64,000 nucleotides of DNA. Source: Theobroma cacao (Eukaryota; Streptophyta; Magnoliopsida; Malvales; Malvaceae). Below the pieces are notes generated by a model. That model was given only the letters and a program-made list of their open reading frames with translations, did no database searches and was not told the DNA's origin. Position 1 is the stretch's first letter; the number at the start of each line of letters is the position of its first letter. Made by a program: the position numbers and the translations under genes. This document shows positions 24,810 to 35,900 of the stretch, piece by piece. The DNA lies in contig NC_030856.1 in assembly GCF_000208745.1 (NCBI RefSeq), forward strand, positions 10,525,104-10,589,103. Reading direction: 5' to 3'.

Positions 24810-26900
24810 TCAGCTGAACGGCAAAAATCTGATTAACTTTAAGCAAAGGCAGATGAAGGTGCTAAAAAGTACAATTACAAAAAGTAGAGAGACAAATCTT
24901 GCAGAGAGAGAGAGCGATTGGAAGGTTGGGAATCTATGCAGAAAAGCACGTTGTTTCATTCATTGATGCCCCAATTCCAGGCTTTGCAGGCAGGCAGGGA
25001 GGGCTCCTGTTTATTTATTTTATTTGTTTATTACTATCATATATTTCTTCATTTGGCAGCAAATGGGAGTGCAAAACAATACATCCGTTACACTGCTCCA
25101 GATTAATTACCCTACTCATTCATTGAGCACTGAGGTTGGCTTCTCTTGCTTGCTTCCACTCGTTTTCAGCTTTGATTTAACTCAACAAGCCCACCAAAAT
25201 GGACCCAGAACACTGCCTTGCCCGCCTCTACTACCTCTTCCCATCTCTTTTTGGCTTAAGCCTCTGCCTTTACCTTTAATAAGTTTTAACAAGACACGCC
25301 ATTGCCGTGACTTTGTGAGCTCTCACTTGTGCCTAACCAATAACCTAAGGCCATGAATGCACTCCATAAATGGTTTTCATCTTTAGGATCATATCTCTGT
25401 TTTTTGTTTCCAGCTTTTCCTTTTTTGTACTACGTTCTGGCAAGTTTTTAAAAAGCCAAAGAAAATTTAAGCTCTAACTTTTCCTACTTTCAGCTTTGGG
25501 AAGTACAAGGCAAAAATAATAATAACTGGAACACTTTTAAGTTTTGTAGTTATCGATTGAAAGTACAATTAAAAACCATATTGATTGTTTAATTTCCATT
25601 GGTTAAAAAGAAAGGGAAAGGGCGGGAATATTGTGATTTTGTCACAAGAGCTCAGATCTCTAATGGGGACAAAGAGGTTGGTCCCACGGGAGGCTGGGAG
25701 ACCAGGTCAAACAAAACATCATTGGCTTTTGAAAAACAAAACAAAACAAAACAAAAAAAAAATAATAATAAGAAGAAATGATCCAATGGCTATGCAAGTA
25801 GGTGTGGAGTAAAAACAGAGTAAGGTGAGCCATAGATGCGAGACCACTCCCAAGAAAAAAGATTCTATGCTATGGCTATCACCGACCTAATGTCAAATCA
25901 AAAGCAGCAGCTGCAACTCTTACCCTTTTCATTTACTATTTTACAATAACTATTTCATTTCTTTTTAACTTTGGCAATGTATGGGTTAATATCCGGGGGG
26001 GCATTGGCCTGTGGACAACAACGGTAGTCTGAAAACTTGGGCAAGAAATGCAGCAGCAATCCACCAGGCTGCATCTGTTGAATAAGTTCTCGATTCAACC
26101 CTTTGCATATTTCATCAAAGAATGGTATTAATATTCTTCAATTGAATATGCAATTGAACCATATCCAACTACTTTAAAAACCCTTTGGAGGAAAATCCCC
26201 ATCTCTTACTTCATAGTTTCAAATCAAACCCTTTTTCCCACAACTATTTATTCAGAAAATTCTCCATCGAAAGTGATTTGGTACACTAATTTTCATAACT
26301 TTTTTCCTTGTTTTCAGTGTAAGGGGATCAAAAATGAGGAGAAACAATTGCTTAAGTCTTTCTAAGAAGTCCAATCTAAAGCTTGATGATTACCAATTTG
26401 AAAACCCCACAATCCTTGCTTTTTCTCCACCTTTTTTTGTTACAAAATTTGTTCTTTTGAAAATCTGATCATGCTATATGAGGAAAGTTGGAAGCTCAAC
26501 TAATCTAATGTGAGATGATAAGAGTAAGTGTGTGTGTTTTTTTTTGTTGGACAAATTAAGAAAGGAAAGAACAAGTAGAAGAATGGAACAAATAATATGA
26601 CATTAATATGACATTAAGATGGAAACAAAAAAAGCATCTGAATAATTTAAGTATTAGTTGAATGATATCCCACATGTTTGCTCATGCTGAAGGCATGTGG
26701 TCCTATTGCAACCCCTAAAGTTTAAACAGATGAGCAAATCAAAGGGGGGGAAGGCCTCCAATGTGCAGAAGATGAATATAATATAAGAAAGAAGAGAAAA
26801 AGAGAGTACAAAGGCTTAAAAAAAATCAGCAGAGCTGGTGGGCTGGGGGACTCTGATACACCAGCAAAATGTGGCATCATTTCCCAAATTCCATACTAAA
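24810..26900. other. Intergenic region beyond the DUF1645 3' end, no gene recognised
   Basis: Less AT-rich than its surroundings around 24900-25380, with several short overlapping frames in different phases, none with a known motif. It could include an unannotated non-coding transcript or the far 3' end of a transcript, but nothing in the sequence decides this. Confidence 0.5.
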
Positions 26901-27523
26901 CAACAAATCTCAAAAAAGCTTTTAAAATAAAATATTTATTGAAAGAGACAGATTAGATAAGCTCAACATGACTATTACCAAGACTGACAAAAAAACCTGA
27001 CAGACGCGCTTTTCAAGCGCGTGAAGTGCCCAAACTCATCGCCCCGGTACCAAAATTCCTTCTCACCCATCCTCCCTCCAAGCAGGCACTCTCAACCCAT
27101 CAACAACAGCGAAAAACAGAGATTCCATACCTTTCAGGTCAGGTTAAAGCAAAACGTAACAATCTCAAACACAAACAGCTTCCAAACTTCCAATTTTTTT
27201 TTTCATTGAAAGGTCAGCCAAATACCTTAAAGAAAGTCTTAGAACAGGTAAACAACCAGAAACAAGGAGAAAATTAAGGGAAAAAGAAAGGGTATATACA
27301 TCTAAATTCTACAATTTTTTGTTACCGAAAGAGGAGAGCTACAAGAAAATGTGGAATTGTGAAAGTTGTATCACTTAAGAGAACCCTCATAGGATATTAA
27401 AAAAGAAGCCATGACATAAAATCTCAAAAATTACACATGAAAACGTTAAAAATGTACTACTAATTGGTACTAATACTAGTTTGTTACAAAATCTCTTTTT
27501 TTTTATTTTGCTTTTGGTTCTTT

Positions 27524-28807
27524 TTAATGGTTTCGATCGGATGTTTTGTTTCTGCTGCTGCTGTTACTCTGATGCCCTTTGCTGCTTCCTCCATTAGCAC
27601 TCTTTTGTGGTGAAGATGAAAACAGCTGTCCGAATCCAAATACTGAGCCTGACTTTGAAGATCCTCTCAAGGAACAAACGGGGACGTTAAGAACTGGGGT
27701 GATCCTAACATTAGCTGAATATGACCTTTCCATCCCTCTTTGTTTAAACCTGGGACCACCATTGAAACTACTTGGACTGCTCGAACTTCTTTCCAGGCTT
27801 TGAAACACGATTTTCCCTGAAGAGTTCATTCTTGGACTATCTACTGAAACTCCCCTGCTTGTTACTCCACCCGATGAATCCCTACTTCGGATCGGACTTC
27901 GTCCCATTCGAGTGCCACCAGCCGCCTTTTGATTACTATCAGACCCTGAACCTGGTCTTGGTTTAACCATCCTCATTCTTGGTGGGTTTGGGTTTATACT
28001 TCTACAAGGAGCAAAAGGGTTCGGGCTGGGATTGTTCAAACTTGGCTTATCGGAATCAAGTGACAGCCTAGGAAGATCCTCGTGTTCGTGGCCGGAAGAT
28101 GAAGAAGAAAGCGATAACCTTGATGAAGATATGGAGACTGACTCACAATCCGAGTCTTTCAACAAGGGAAGGCTTAATGAAGAGTCCGCCCACGACGCAG
28201 TGGAAGAGGAGGAAGAGGAAGATTTCGAGCTTCTATGAAGAAAATGCTTGAGAGATTTCGAGTTATTATTAGATAATAATGAGATTTTGCTTTGAGACTC
28301 GGATTTGGGAGGTTGATTGGTGATTTGGGAGAACTTTTTAAGACCCAGAAGTTCCCTCCACCTACTGGAACACCTTGGAGCTTTAGGAGAAAACAAGTAA
28401 GGATCCGTGCCAGAAATCTCCATTTCTATTCTCCGGCAAGATTTGGCTGTTTCGGGGGACCTGATCTCAGACAAAACATTCACAGGAGGACGCTGTTTCA
28501 CAGTTGAGAAATGTAAAGGCACGAGCTTACCATCAGAAAAAAGCTCATCAGCTGGAAGCATGGTGACAGGATCTTCAAGCCGGAACTCAAAGTCACCAGC
28601 TGGGTTATCTTGGATCTCTGGCGGATCAGAGGCAGGAAGAGGATCTGCAGAAGATGTATCAGTTGGAGACTTGGGTCTAGACTTGGACGACTCCTCTTCT
28701 CGGCTGAAGGACATCCTGGGACTCAACCAACCGTATGAAGAGTAACTTGTTGTAGGCTGGAAACTCTCCGGCGAGACGCCGATGTTGTTAACACAAGCTG
28801 AAGCCAT
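27524..28807 (-). CDS. DUF1645 family protein, serine-rich (intronless, 427 aa)
   Basis: The start is the ATG at 28807 (MASACVNN...). The frame runs nine bases further upstream only from a non-ATG codon. There is a single uninterrupted frame to the stop at 27524. The family signature is in the first third: 'GDFEFRLEDP', then 'LPADELFSDGKLVPLHF' (about residues 75-100), then 'DPYLFSPKAPRCSSRWRELL' (about 133-152). This order is typical of plant DUF1645 proteins. The rest is low-complexity, Ser-rich and basic, with phospho-site-like 'RSPIRSRDSS' and a C-terminus rich in Ser, Gly and Asn. It looks intrinsically disordered, with no membrane segment or signal peptide. Molecular function is unknown; a rice member has been linked to grain size and stress tolerance. 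The reverse-strand frames over this region are shadows. Confidence 0.8.
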   Translation of the reverse strand: MASACVNNIGVSPESFQPTTSYSSYGWLSPRMSFSREEESSKSRPKSPTDTSSADPLPASDPPEIQDNPAGDFEFRLEDPVTMLPADELFSDGKLVPLHFSTVKQRPPVNVLSEIRSPETAKSCRRIEMEISGTDPYLFSPKAPRCSSRWRELLGLKKFSQITNQPPKSESQSKISLLSNNNSKSLKHFLHRSSKSSSSSSSTASWADSSLSLPLLKDSDCESVSISSSRLSLSSSSSGHEHEDLPRLSLDSDKPSLNNPSPNPFAPCRSINPNPPRMRMVKPRPGSGSDSNQKAAGGTRMGRSPIRSRDSSGGVTSRGVSVDSPRMNSSGKIVFQSLERSSSSPSSFNGGPRFKQRGMERSYSANVRITPVLNVPVCSLRGSSKSGSVFGFGQLFSSSPQKSANGGSSKGHQSNSSSRNKTSDRNH

Positions 28808-29033
28808 AAGAAACAAAACAAAGAAAGCACCCTGTTAATAAACAAGGGAATTACATTTACATTTGGGGTTGACAAAAGAAGTAAGAGTTGAGATCTAAAG
28901 CATTTAAAAGCAAGGCCGAAACGGAAGGGTTTTTGCTCGCTGCAGCTTTGGTTTTAGTTTGGTTTGGCTTTGTTAGGGTTTGAGGAAGAGATTTTGTGAG
29001 TGAAAAAACTGTTAAAACACTGAAGGGTACATT

Positions 29034-29041
29034 TATTTATA
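29034..29041 (-). promoter_or_regulatory. Candidate TATA box of the DUF1645 gene
   Basis: The minus strand reads TATAAATA, about 230 bases upstream of the ATG at 28807. A pyrimidine- and GTTTTGG-rich leader lies between. This fits a transcription start near 29005 and a 200-base leader. Confidence 0.4.
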
Positions 29042-29099
29042 GTATTTATAAATACATTATAGGGGTAAGCTCAGGTTTTTGAGGGGTAGGGCCACGTGG

Positions 29100-30400
29100 C
29101 TCATTTATATATATATATATATATATTTATTTATTTTAATATCTGAATTTGTTTCTTTCCACGTCGAAGTAGCTGTCTTCAGTTTTGCTCTCTTGAATGT
29201 TTTCTTGTTAGACTTGTTTCCTTTTCGTTGTGTGTTATCCTTTCTTTTCTCGTGACGTGTGATATTTCCTTTGTTGATATTTTTAGTTTCACTACTTGGG
29301 AAACTTAATATTATGATTACGCTCTCTCATCCGATATTTAGTATTTTAATTGTTTCCCAAATTATATACCAACACCCCCCTTTATTTTTACCATTACTTC
29401 TTTTACTTTATTTTTTTGTTAAATAAATAAACAAAAAAAAGTTAAGAAATCAGGCGAAAACTAAAATCCAGAGCATACCTTGACAAAAATTTAACCACGA
29501 TGTTTTACTTTAGCACATGGCTTTAGATTGTCAATTTTATTCAAGGATTTCGTGATCTTGTAAGATTTTAATAATTTTAAGTTATTCTTTTTTTATGTAT
29601 TATTAAATTTTTTTATCAAAATGTATAAAAAATCTTACATAAGACTATGATAAAATCAAGTGTTGGTTAAATATGATATTGCGTTATTTTTTTTTGTTAA
29701 GTATTATTATCGGGGTTTTCTTTTTATTATAACGTTATATATTCATGAGATTTGTGAAGTTGTCATAGTCTTAACATTTGAGTCGAAGGAATAGTTTTCA
29801 AGGAGTGACAATTATTTGATTAAGCCATTGAGTAAGGATTTTATATTCTAAAAAGAAGCTCATTGCATAGAGGATGCAACGTTCTTCCTTGTATTTATTC
29901 CATCATAAAGGAGGACATTGATTTCAAATCCCTCAACCCTCTAGTTTATTTTAACTATGAAAACGCACAACTAAAAGTTTTGTTGAATTTATTCCAATGT
30001 CGAGAGGACACAATTTTCCCTTTCTTGGAAAGGTTTCCAGGAATCAAGAACAAGTCCCGCTAGTCTCTTCCGTATCATTTAATCTAATTGCTCTTGCATC
30101 TCTGGGTTAACAGCACCAAGTCTAAAGCAGGCACTGTGTTGGATTGATTCCTGCACCATCTTTGTTCACCTTCGAACTCCAGTTAAGCCTCTCAAAAACA
30201 CTTCATCAATCTCATCTCTCTGTAGCAAATGGAGAGATAGATTAAAGGTAGTGATAGAGATGACGATTATCACTCTTCATTTTTTAATATTTTTTATTAT
30301 TATATATACTAACAAAATTTAATCTTTATATAATCACTTTTAATCACTTTTCATGTAAAATTCTGAATCTATCACCGAGTAAATACTGTTCAAAAAAATG
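29100..30400. other. Intergenic, no gene recognised
   Basis: AT-rich DNA upstream of the DUF1645 gene, with a TA run at about 29107-29127. A frame at 29863-30063 has no recognised motif. Confidence 0.5.
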
Positions 30401-30419
30401 AGGTCAATTTTTACTTGTC

Positions 30420-30800
30420 CTTTATCCTCTAATTGCAGCTCCTTTTACCTTAGAAACAACATCCTTTTGAGGCATCTTTGTGTTCTCTTTCCTATATTGT
30501 AAAACGTGGTCAAAGAATGGTCCAGAAGGAAGCACTTCATTATAGAAGGTTGCCAATTATCTTAACAGGAATGTTGCCGGTTCAATTTGGCACTCCCAAC
30601 TTGTTTAAGAAGTGCCAGAAGGATACCAAGGTATCCTTGGGATGACGAGCAATGTAAGCAATCTTGCACTTGGGGTTTTGGATTGAACTCGGTAGCGCAC
30701 TACAAGGCAAATGAGTTCCAGACATCCTAGGAGATGTCGTGTTAGTGAGATCAGGAAACTGATTTTATTTTCTAACTTGAGAATACAAACATGGGGAGTT
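30420..30800 (-). pseudogene. Cytosolic sulfotransferase pseudogene fragment
   Basis: Minus-strand translation, with frame changes, gives 'FPDLTNTTSPRMSGTHLP', then 'ALPSSIQNPKCKIAYIARHP', 'KDTLVSFWHFLNKLG', and further down 'SGPFFDHVLQYRKENTKMPQ'. These match, in order, the central and C-terminal blocks of plant SOT-type enzymes. They include the 3'-phosphate-binding block (YxxRxPxDxxVSxxH). Such enzymes move sulfate from PAPS to small molecules. Stops and at least two frameshifts are present, and the N-terminal PAPS loop and the C-terminus are missing. No intact relative is in the window. Confidence 0.7.
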
Positions 30801-30899
30801 TCTTGGCTAGCTAGAATGTCATCCTCTTCACCATTTCTTCCATTGCTCTGGCCTTCCATGACGCTGGCAAAAATTGGATAAACACACATTATCCATGAT

Positions 30900-32040
30900 T
30901 TTGTGAAAATGCTTGATAAAATTTGTTTATTTTTTGGGCTAATAAATTATTAATTAAGATATATACACACATTATTAATATATATACATATTGATGCTAG
31001 TATAGGCTATTTGTGAAAATACTTGATAAAACCTTGTTTTATCTTTTCCTAGACTAACAATTTTGAGTTAAAATTGCCCTTTAACCATGGGCGGAGCTAA
31101 AACATTTTTAAAGAGGACCAAACAAAAAGATACTTGATTGTCGATGAAAACTTTATATATCATCCAATGACTTTAGAAGATTATCTCTTACAAGTAATAC
31201 ACAAGAGCACAACTCACATAGAAGATGGAATGGAGTTAAAAAATTTACTTTTTGTTTTCTTAATGGTCGAACGGAATTATGTAAGGAGTCCCTTTCACTC
31301 TCTTTGTGCAAGAGGAAAGAGAAAGCAATTTTTCAAGCTCAAATAAAATGCCTCTTTACTTTGTGTGTTGTACATGAAATGGGTAATTTACTAAAGAAGT
31401 TCTTATCTTATTTTCTATTTGTCTCTTCAATTGCTAATTAGCATATTAAGTTGGATTATTAAGATATAACATGTTATGATAGGTTTAGATTTATATTAAG
31501 ATTTAGTAGATTTGAATTATAATAAGTATAAATTTTACAATATTTTGAAAGATCAAGTTAAGAAAATTAAAAAAATATATATTAATTGCATACACAATTA
31601 CAATATTTGAAGGGTAATGGTCCCCTTGTTATCAAGAGAAGCAGCCCGTCTTTAACAGAAATAACATTCTATCTAGTTTTATATTTTTCCATACACACTT
31701 TTTGGAGTTAATGAAAATTAATGTGTTTGCCCTCTCTCTAAAGGGTGAATGGCGCCTGAGCTAAAAAGGTTTGTTAAAAATGGGGACCAAACCCCAAACT
31801 CAACTCTTTGTGAATCGCTTGAGATCGACTCTCCAATTGAACTCGGCTCAAAATCATGACTTCCACCGTCTTCAACTTCATAAGAATTCTTATAACCCAC
31901 CCGATGTTGAACCGTTCAAAACCTTTCTTATATTAAGCTTTCCTTTACAATCCCAATATTACATTGCAAAATAATGGTTTTGCTTGTGTAAAATCTTCCC
32001 CCCAATGAGGTCGAGCTTTAAGCAACAAGGATAGGGTTCG
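30900..32040. other. Intergenic, no gene recognised
   Basis: Contains 'gggcggagctaaaacatttt' at about 31090, a phrase resembling the ends of dispersed plant repeats. Frames at 31134-31346 and around 31718-31974 have no recognised domain. Confidence 0.45.
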
Positions 32041-32079
32041 ATTTTGGATAAAAATATTAAATTTAACATATTATTTAAA

Positions 32080-32298
32080 AGAGGAGAGCTACAAGAAAAT
32101 GTGGAATTGTGAAAGTTGTACCACTTGAGAGATCCCTCAAGAGATATTAAAAAAGAAACAACGGCATATATAAAATCTCGAATGTTACTACTACTAATTA
32201 ATAATATTAATTTGTGCCTTAAAAAAAATACTAGTACTAATTTGTTACCAAATCTCTCTTTTTGTTTTTGGTTATTCTTAATTGTTTCCATTGGATAA
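32080..32298 (-). repeat. Duplicated 3' end of the DUF1645 gene
   Basis: This segment matches 27330-27543 (for example 'gaggagagctacaagaaaat' at both sites, then 'gtggaattgtgaaagttgta'). It covers the 3' untranslated region and the last few codons of the DUF1645 gene, in the same orientation. It is flanked by a direct repeat of about 30 bases: 'ttggataaaaatattaaatt' starting at 32044 and 'ttggataaagatactaaatt' starting at 32291. Confidence 0.7.
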
Positions 32299-32299
32299 A

Positions 32300-32705
32300 G
32301 ATACTAAATTTAACATATTTTTAAATTTTTTAAAAAAATTACTTAGAAAAATTTAAATAAAAAGTTGATTAATTGTTTTCAATCAAAATATCACTTATCA
32401 TTTTATTGTATTTAATAATGTGACATGCTAATATGACATAATGAGTATGTGATATTTTCACTTATCACATCAATGTTACCTAAATATAAAATAACAAATG
32501 TCATTTTGATAAATGACAATTAGTCTACCATTAAGTGTTTATTAAGCTAAAATGAAAATATAAAAACTTGATCGAACGTAATAGAAAAATATAAATTTAT
32601 TTAAATTTTATTGAATATCATATGAGTTTAATTAAATATAATAAAAAAATTTTATTAAAATTTTTTTAATAGTTCAAGAACTTTTTAAATTATTATGTCA
32701 AATTT
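32300..32705. repeat. Long-TIR foldback MITE, copy 2
   Basis: AT-rich palindromic sequence with the central words 'tgacatgctaatatgacata' and 'aaataacaaatgtcatttt' shared with copies at 19433-19935 and 60685-61045. The boundaries are approximate. It ends just upstream of the METTL25-like promoter. Confidence 0.45.
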
Positions 32706-32773
32706 AAATTACGTGCTTTATTTTGAAAATAAAAAAAAATACTCTCAAAGAAAATTAAAGTAAAAAAAGAAAT

Positions 32774-32804
32774 TGGGCCTGTGGCAATGAGAGCATTTTG
32801 GGCC
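32774..32804 (+). promoter_or_regulatory. Paired site II motifs upstream of the METTL25-like gene
   Basis: TGGGCC occurs at 32774-32779 and again at 32799-32804, about 100-130 bases before the start codon at 32903. Site II elements bind TCP factors and are common in promoters of ribosome and translation genes. A nearby ATG at 32787 opens an out-of-frame frame that overlaps the main start. It would act as an upstream ORF only if transcription starts before it. Confidence 0.4.
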
Positions 32805-32902
32805 TCATCAAGCAATATTAAAGTAGCCATGTTGGAAGGGGAAAATCCAGAGAAAAACAGAAATAGGTTCAGCTCGTTAGCTGAGAAAGTGGGAGTCCAG
32901 GG

Positions 32903-35900
32903 ATGGAGAAGCAGTGCAAGCATTCATGCGACAGCGCACCTGAAACCTTGGAATGGATCAAAGCCATTGTAGATTTCGTTAAACCTTACTCTTTCTTAAT
33001 CAATGCTCACGTTGTCAATTTCTTCAAGGTTAGTTGAAATTAAAAATTAAAAAAAAAGACCACTTTACTTTCTTAATTTACATTTATTTTTTTATTTATT
33101 TCAGGATAGGCTATGGGAAGCTGTTGACAAGGAATGGATTGAATGTCTTAGTAAAGAAGCTGTGGAAAATCTTCTCCTCATTCCTTCTGGAGTTGTCCAA
33201 GTAACATATTTTTCCTTTTTTTTTTGATTGAGTGATGTGTTATGATGATAAATCTGAGTAATTAATGTTTTTGAATTATATTTGAGGGTAGGATCATTGG
33301 CCTACTTCGCTTAAGGACTTCATTCTTACTTTGAAATCTCTTGTTTTTCCTCGAGAACAAGCTGACTTGGGAAAGGTTAGTTTCTTAAGCTTTATAATTG
33401 AGTTTTTGGTGTATATATATATATATATATTATGTATATTCATGCATTTGTTTCTTGAGGAAAGAAAGTTGCTAAAAACTAAAAGCAAAGAGTAAAATGC
33501 AAAATCGTATTTGATTAGGAATGAGCAGATCACTTAAATGTAGCCCGCTGTATTGTTCAACTTGAAAGTAAGATCATGCATTTTGCAATTCATTGAAATT
33601 ACTTTTTTAATTTTTCAATATTATTATTTGCTTTTGGTATCGCCAATGTACTTTCAGTGATTTGCTTTCAAACGTAAAAAAACGAGTAGCAAAAGTAACA
33701 ACTAAACTGAGTATTTGCTCTTATTCATGTTCTTTCCCACACAACTTTATTGGACAAAACAAGATTAGCTTCTTCTCTTTTTTTTTCAAAAAATTAAAAA
33801 AACCTTGAAAAGGAAAAAGAAATCAAATTTTCCTCTCTGGTTCTTGGATTAGTAAGAAGTAACCTGTTTTTTTGGTCTTTATTCAAATTTTCGTTTCTCT
33901 AAATCATTTATTATTTCTCTCTTCTCTTTTGGATTTTTTACCAATAGAAGGTACTGTTTGTTTTTCACCGGATGAGGATTACTTTCTCCTATCAAGAGAA
34001 GGTTCTGTGTCTGCATGTGGAGTTATTTTTAAAGAAGATACTTATCATTCTAGTTTATTGTAGGTATTTCCTGGCTTTCACACAACATCACTGACTAGTG
34101 TTCTTGCTCAAGGGATGAATCTCAAGAAGAAACATGAGGTAGCTACTTTATTCAATTTTGGAACGGAATTCATCTCTTTTCCCATAAACAATGATGTATC
34201 AATCTCTTATGTGATGCACAACAGTTAACATCAAAGATTAATTTATTTATGTGGTTTACAGGTAGAAGTTCTTTCTGCCATTGTTAGTTCTATTGCCAGT
34301 ACCATGACAGCTGATGCAGTAATTGATGTTGGTGCTGGTCAGGTGCATTCCTCTTTCTCTCTTTGTGATCCTTCCCCAGTTTTTTCCTTTCTACTTTCTA
34401 TAAAGATGATGCCGCATTTGGGGTTGAGACTGCTTAATTGATGCTCCAATGGATAGAGAAGCTTGCAGCAATTTGGAATCTAGCAGCCTGTTTTGTTTAA
34501 GCAATATGGACTTAATGGGTAATGCCTACATGTATTAGGTTTATTAGCATGCTAGATAGAACGGCTTTGTGGTGGGCATCACTTTTGGTGCAATTTTTAT
34601 GTAGCTTGTTATATGGTCAAAGAATATAGGGTTGGGAGTTCTTGATTTGTGACTTTTTTCTCTCTCATTGTACCTTAGCAACTTCATCATGACCTATCAC
34701 ACCATTCCCAGCCCTCAGGTGCTGGGACTCAGTCTCACTCTCTTGCACTTGACTGAACCTCCAGGAATAGTCATATCTCTACAAGATTTTATGTGACAAC
34801 TAGTTCAGTAGTCCGAATCTTTTAAACAATCTTCCCATTGCCTCACTATAGCTAGCTCTTCTCATGATGAATCTCAAGCCTATTACGAAATTCAAACTTC
34901 AAGGTAAGCAAAACATCCAAGATTTCCTTTTCAAAGTCCCATAATGCTTACTCTGGTGGTTGCATCAGGCACTCTCAATTCTTTGGCAATAGCTTTTCCA
35001 TTTAAATGAAGCAGTCCACCAACTTGCCAAGGTGTTGCCTTTGTGTGCAACTCAGTCTCCCCATGCTTCCAAGCATCATATTACTTGACCTTCTGCATCC
35101 CTAATGTTGGACCTCCCATTAGTGTCCGCATCATTTTGTTGCCTCCTGGAGCAACAAAAACCCTCTTTACCTCATCCCACATTAGCTACTTCTGCCCAAT
35201 ACACATACATATGTACGTACACACAAGCACATACATACATACATAGGCACACACACATATATATGTATGTATTTGCCTGAGTATATGATGTGGTGTTTTT
35301 TATTTTTGTTTTTCTCTTTGGATTCATAACTTTAATCTTAAATCTCAATGCTGCCTCAATAAAAGTTTATGTTTGGTTTGACTGTGTTGACAAAAGTTTT
35401 AGGACATTTTGAGTTTGACCATGGGTTTGTTCCTTTTGTTCCTTCCTAATTTGCATTATGTCCATTTTGTATATATTAGTAATTGGATACTGATGTTTGC
35501 TTCACTTTAAAACTGTAGATTTGGATCTTAATCCTGATTAACATGATTTTCTAGGGTTATCTTGCACAAGTCCTTGCCTTTGAGTACCATCATTCTGTAG
35601 TTGCGATAGATGCTTGTTCTCATCATGGAAAGGTCACAGATGCACGTGCAAAGCGAATCAAGAAGCATTACACAGCTCAGATGCGGAAATATGGGTATGT
35701 GAGGGATTCAGCTTACTCTATCTTATCTTGGAAGGTTATATTTATTTTAAATACTGAAGCCTGTGCTACTTTGAAGTTAGCTATGTGAACTTGTGCATGT
35801 TTCTCATTTTAATGGCCAAATTAGGCTGAGTTTGATTATCATTGAAGCATATGATGATGTTCTGTTGTCAGACCAAACAAAAATTTTGAGAAGGCTGTTC

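Noticed and set aside
24899..25356. Possible small gene at 24.9-25.4 kb
   Set aside because: Overlapping frames of 62-110 codons in different phases, none with a recognised motif or splice structure.
27579..28745. Several open frames on the plus strand over the DUF1645 gene
   Set aside because: They are antisense shadows of a long coding frame; acidic or Ser/Leu-rich composition follows from the opposite strand.
28808..28816. A start three codons upstream of the DUF1645 ATG
   Set aside because: The codon at 28816 is TTG, not ATG; the family start is the ATG at 28807.
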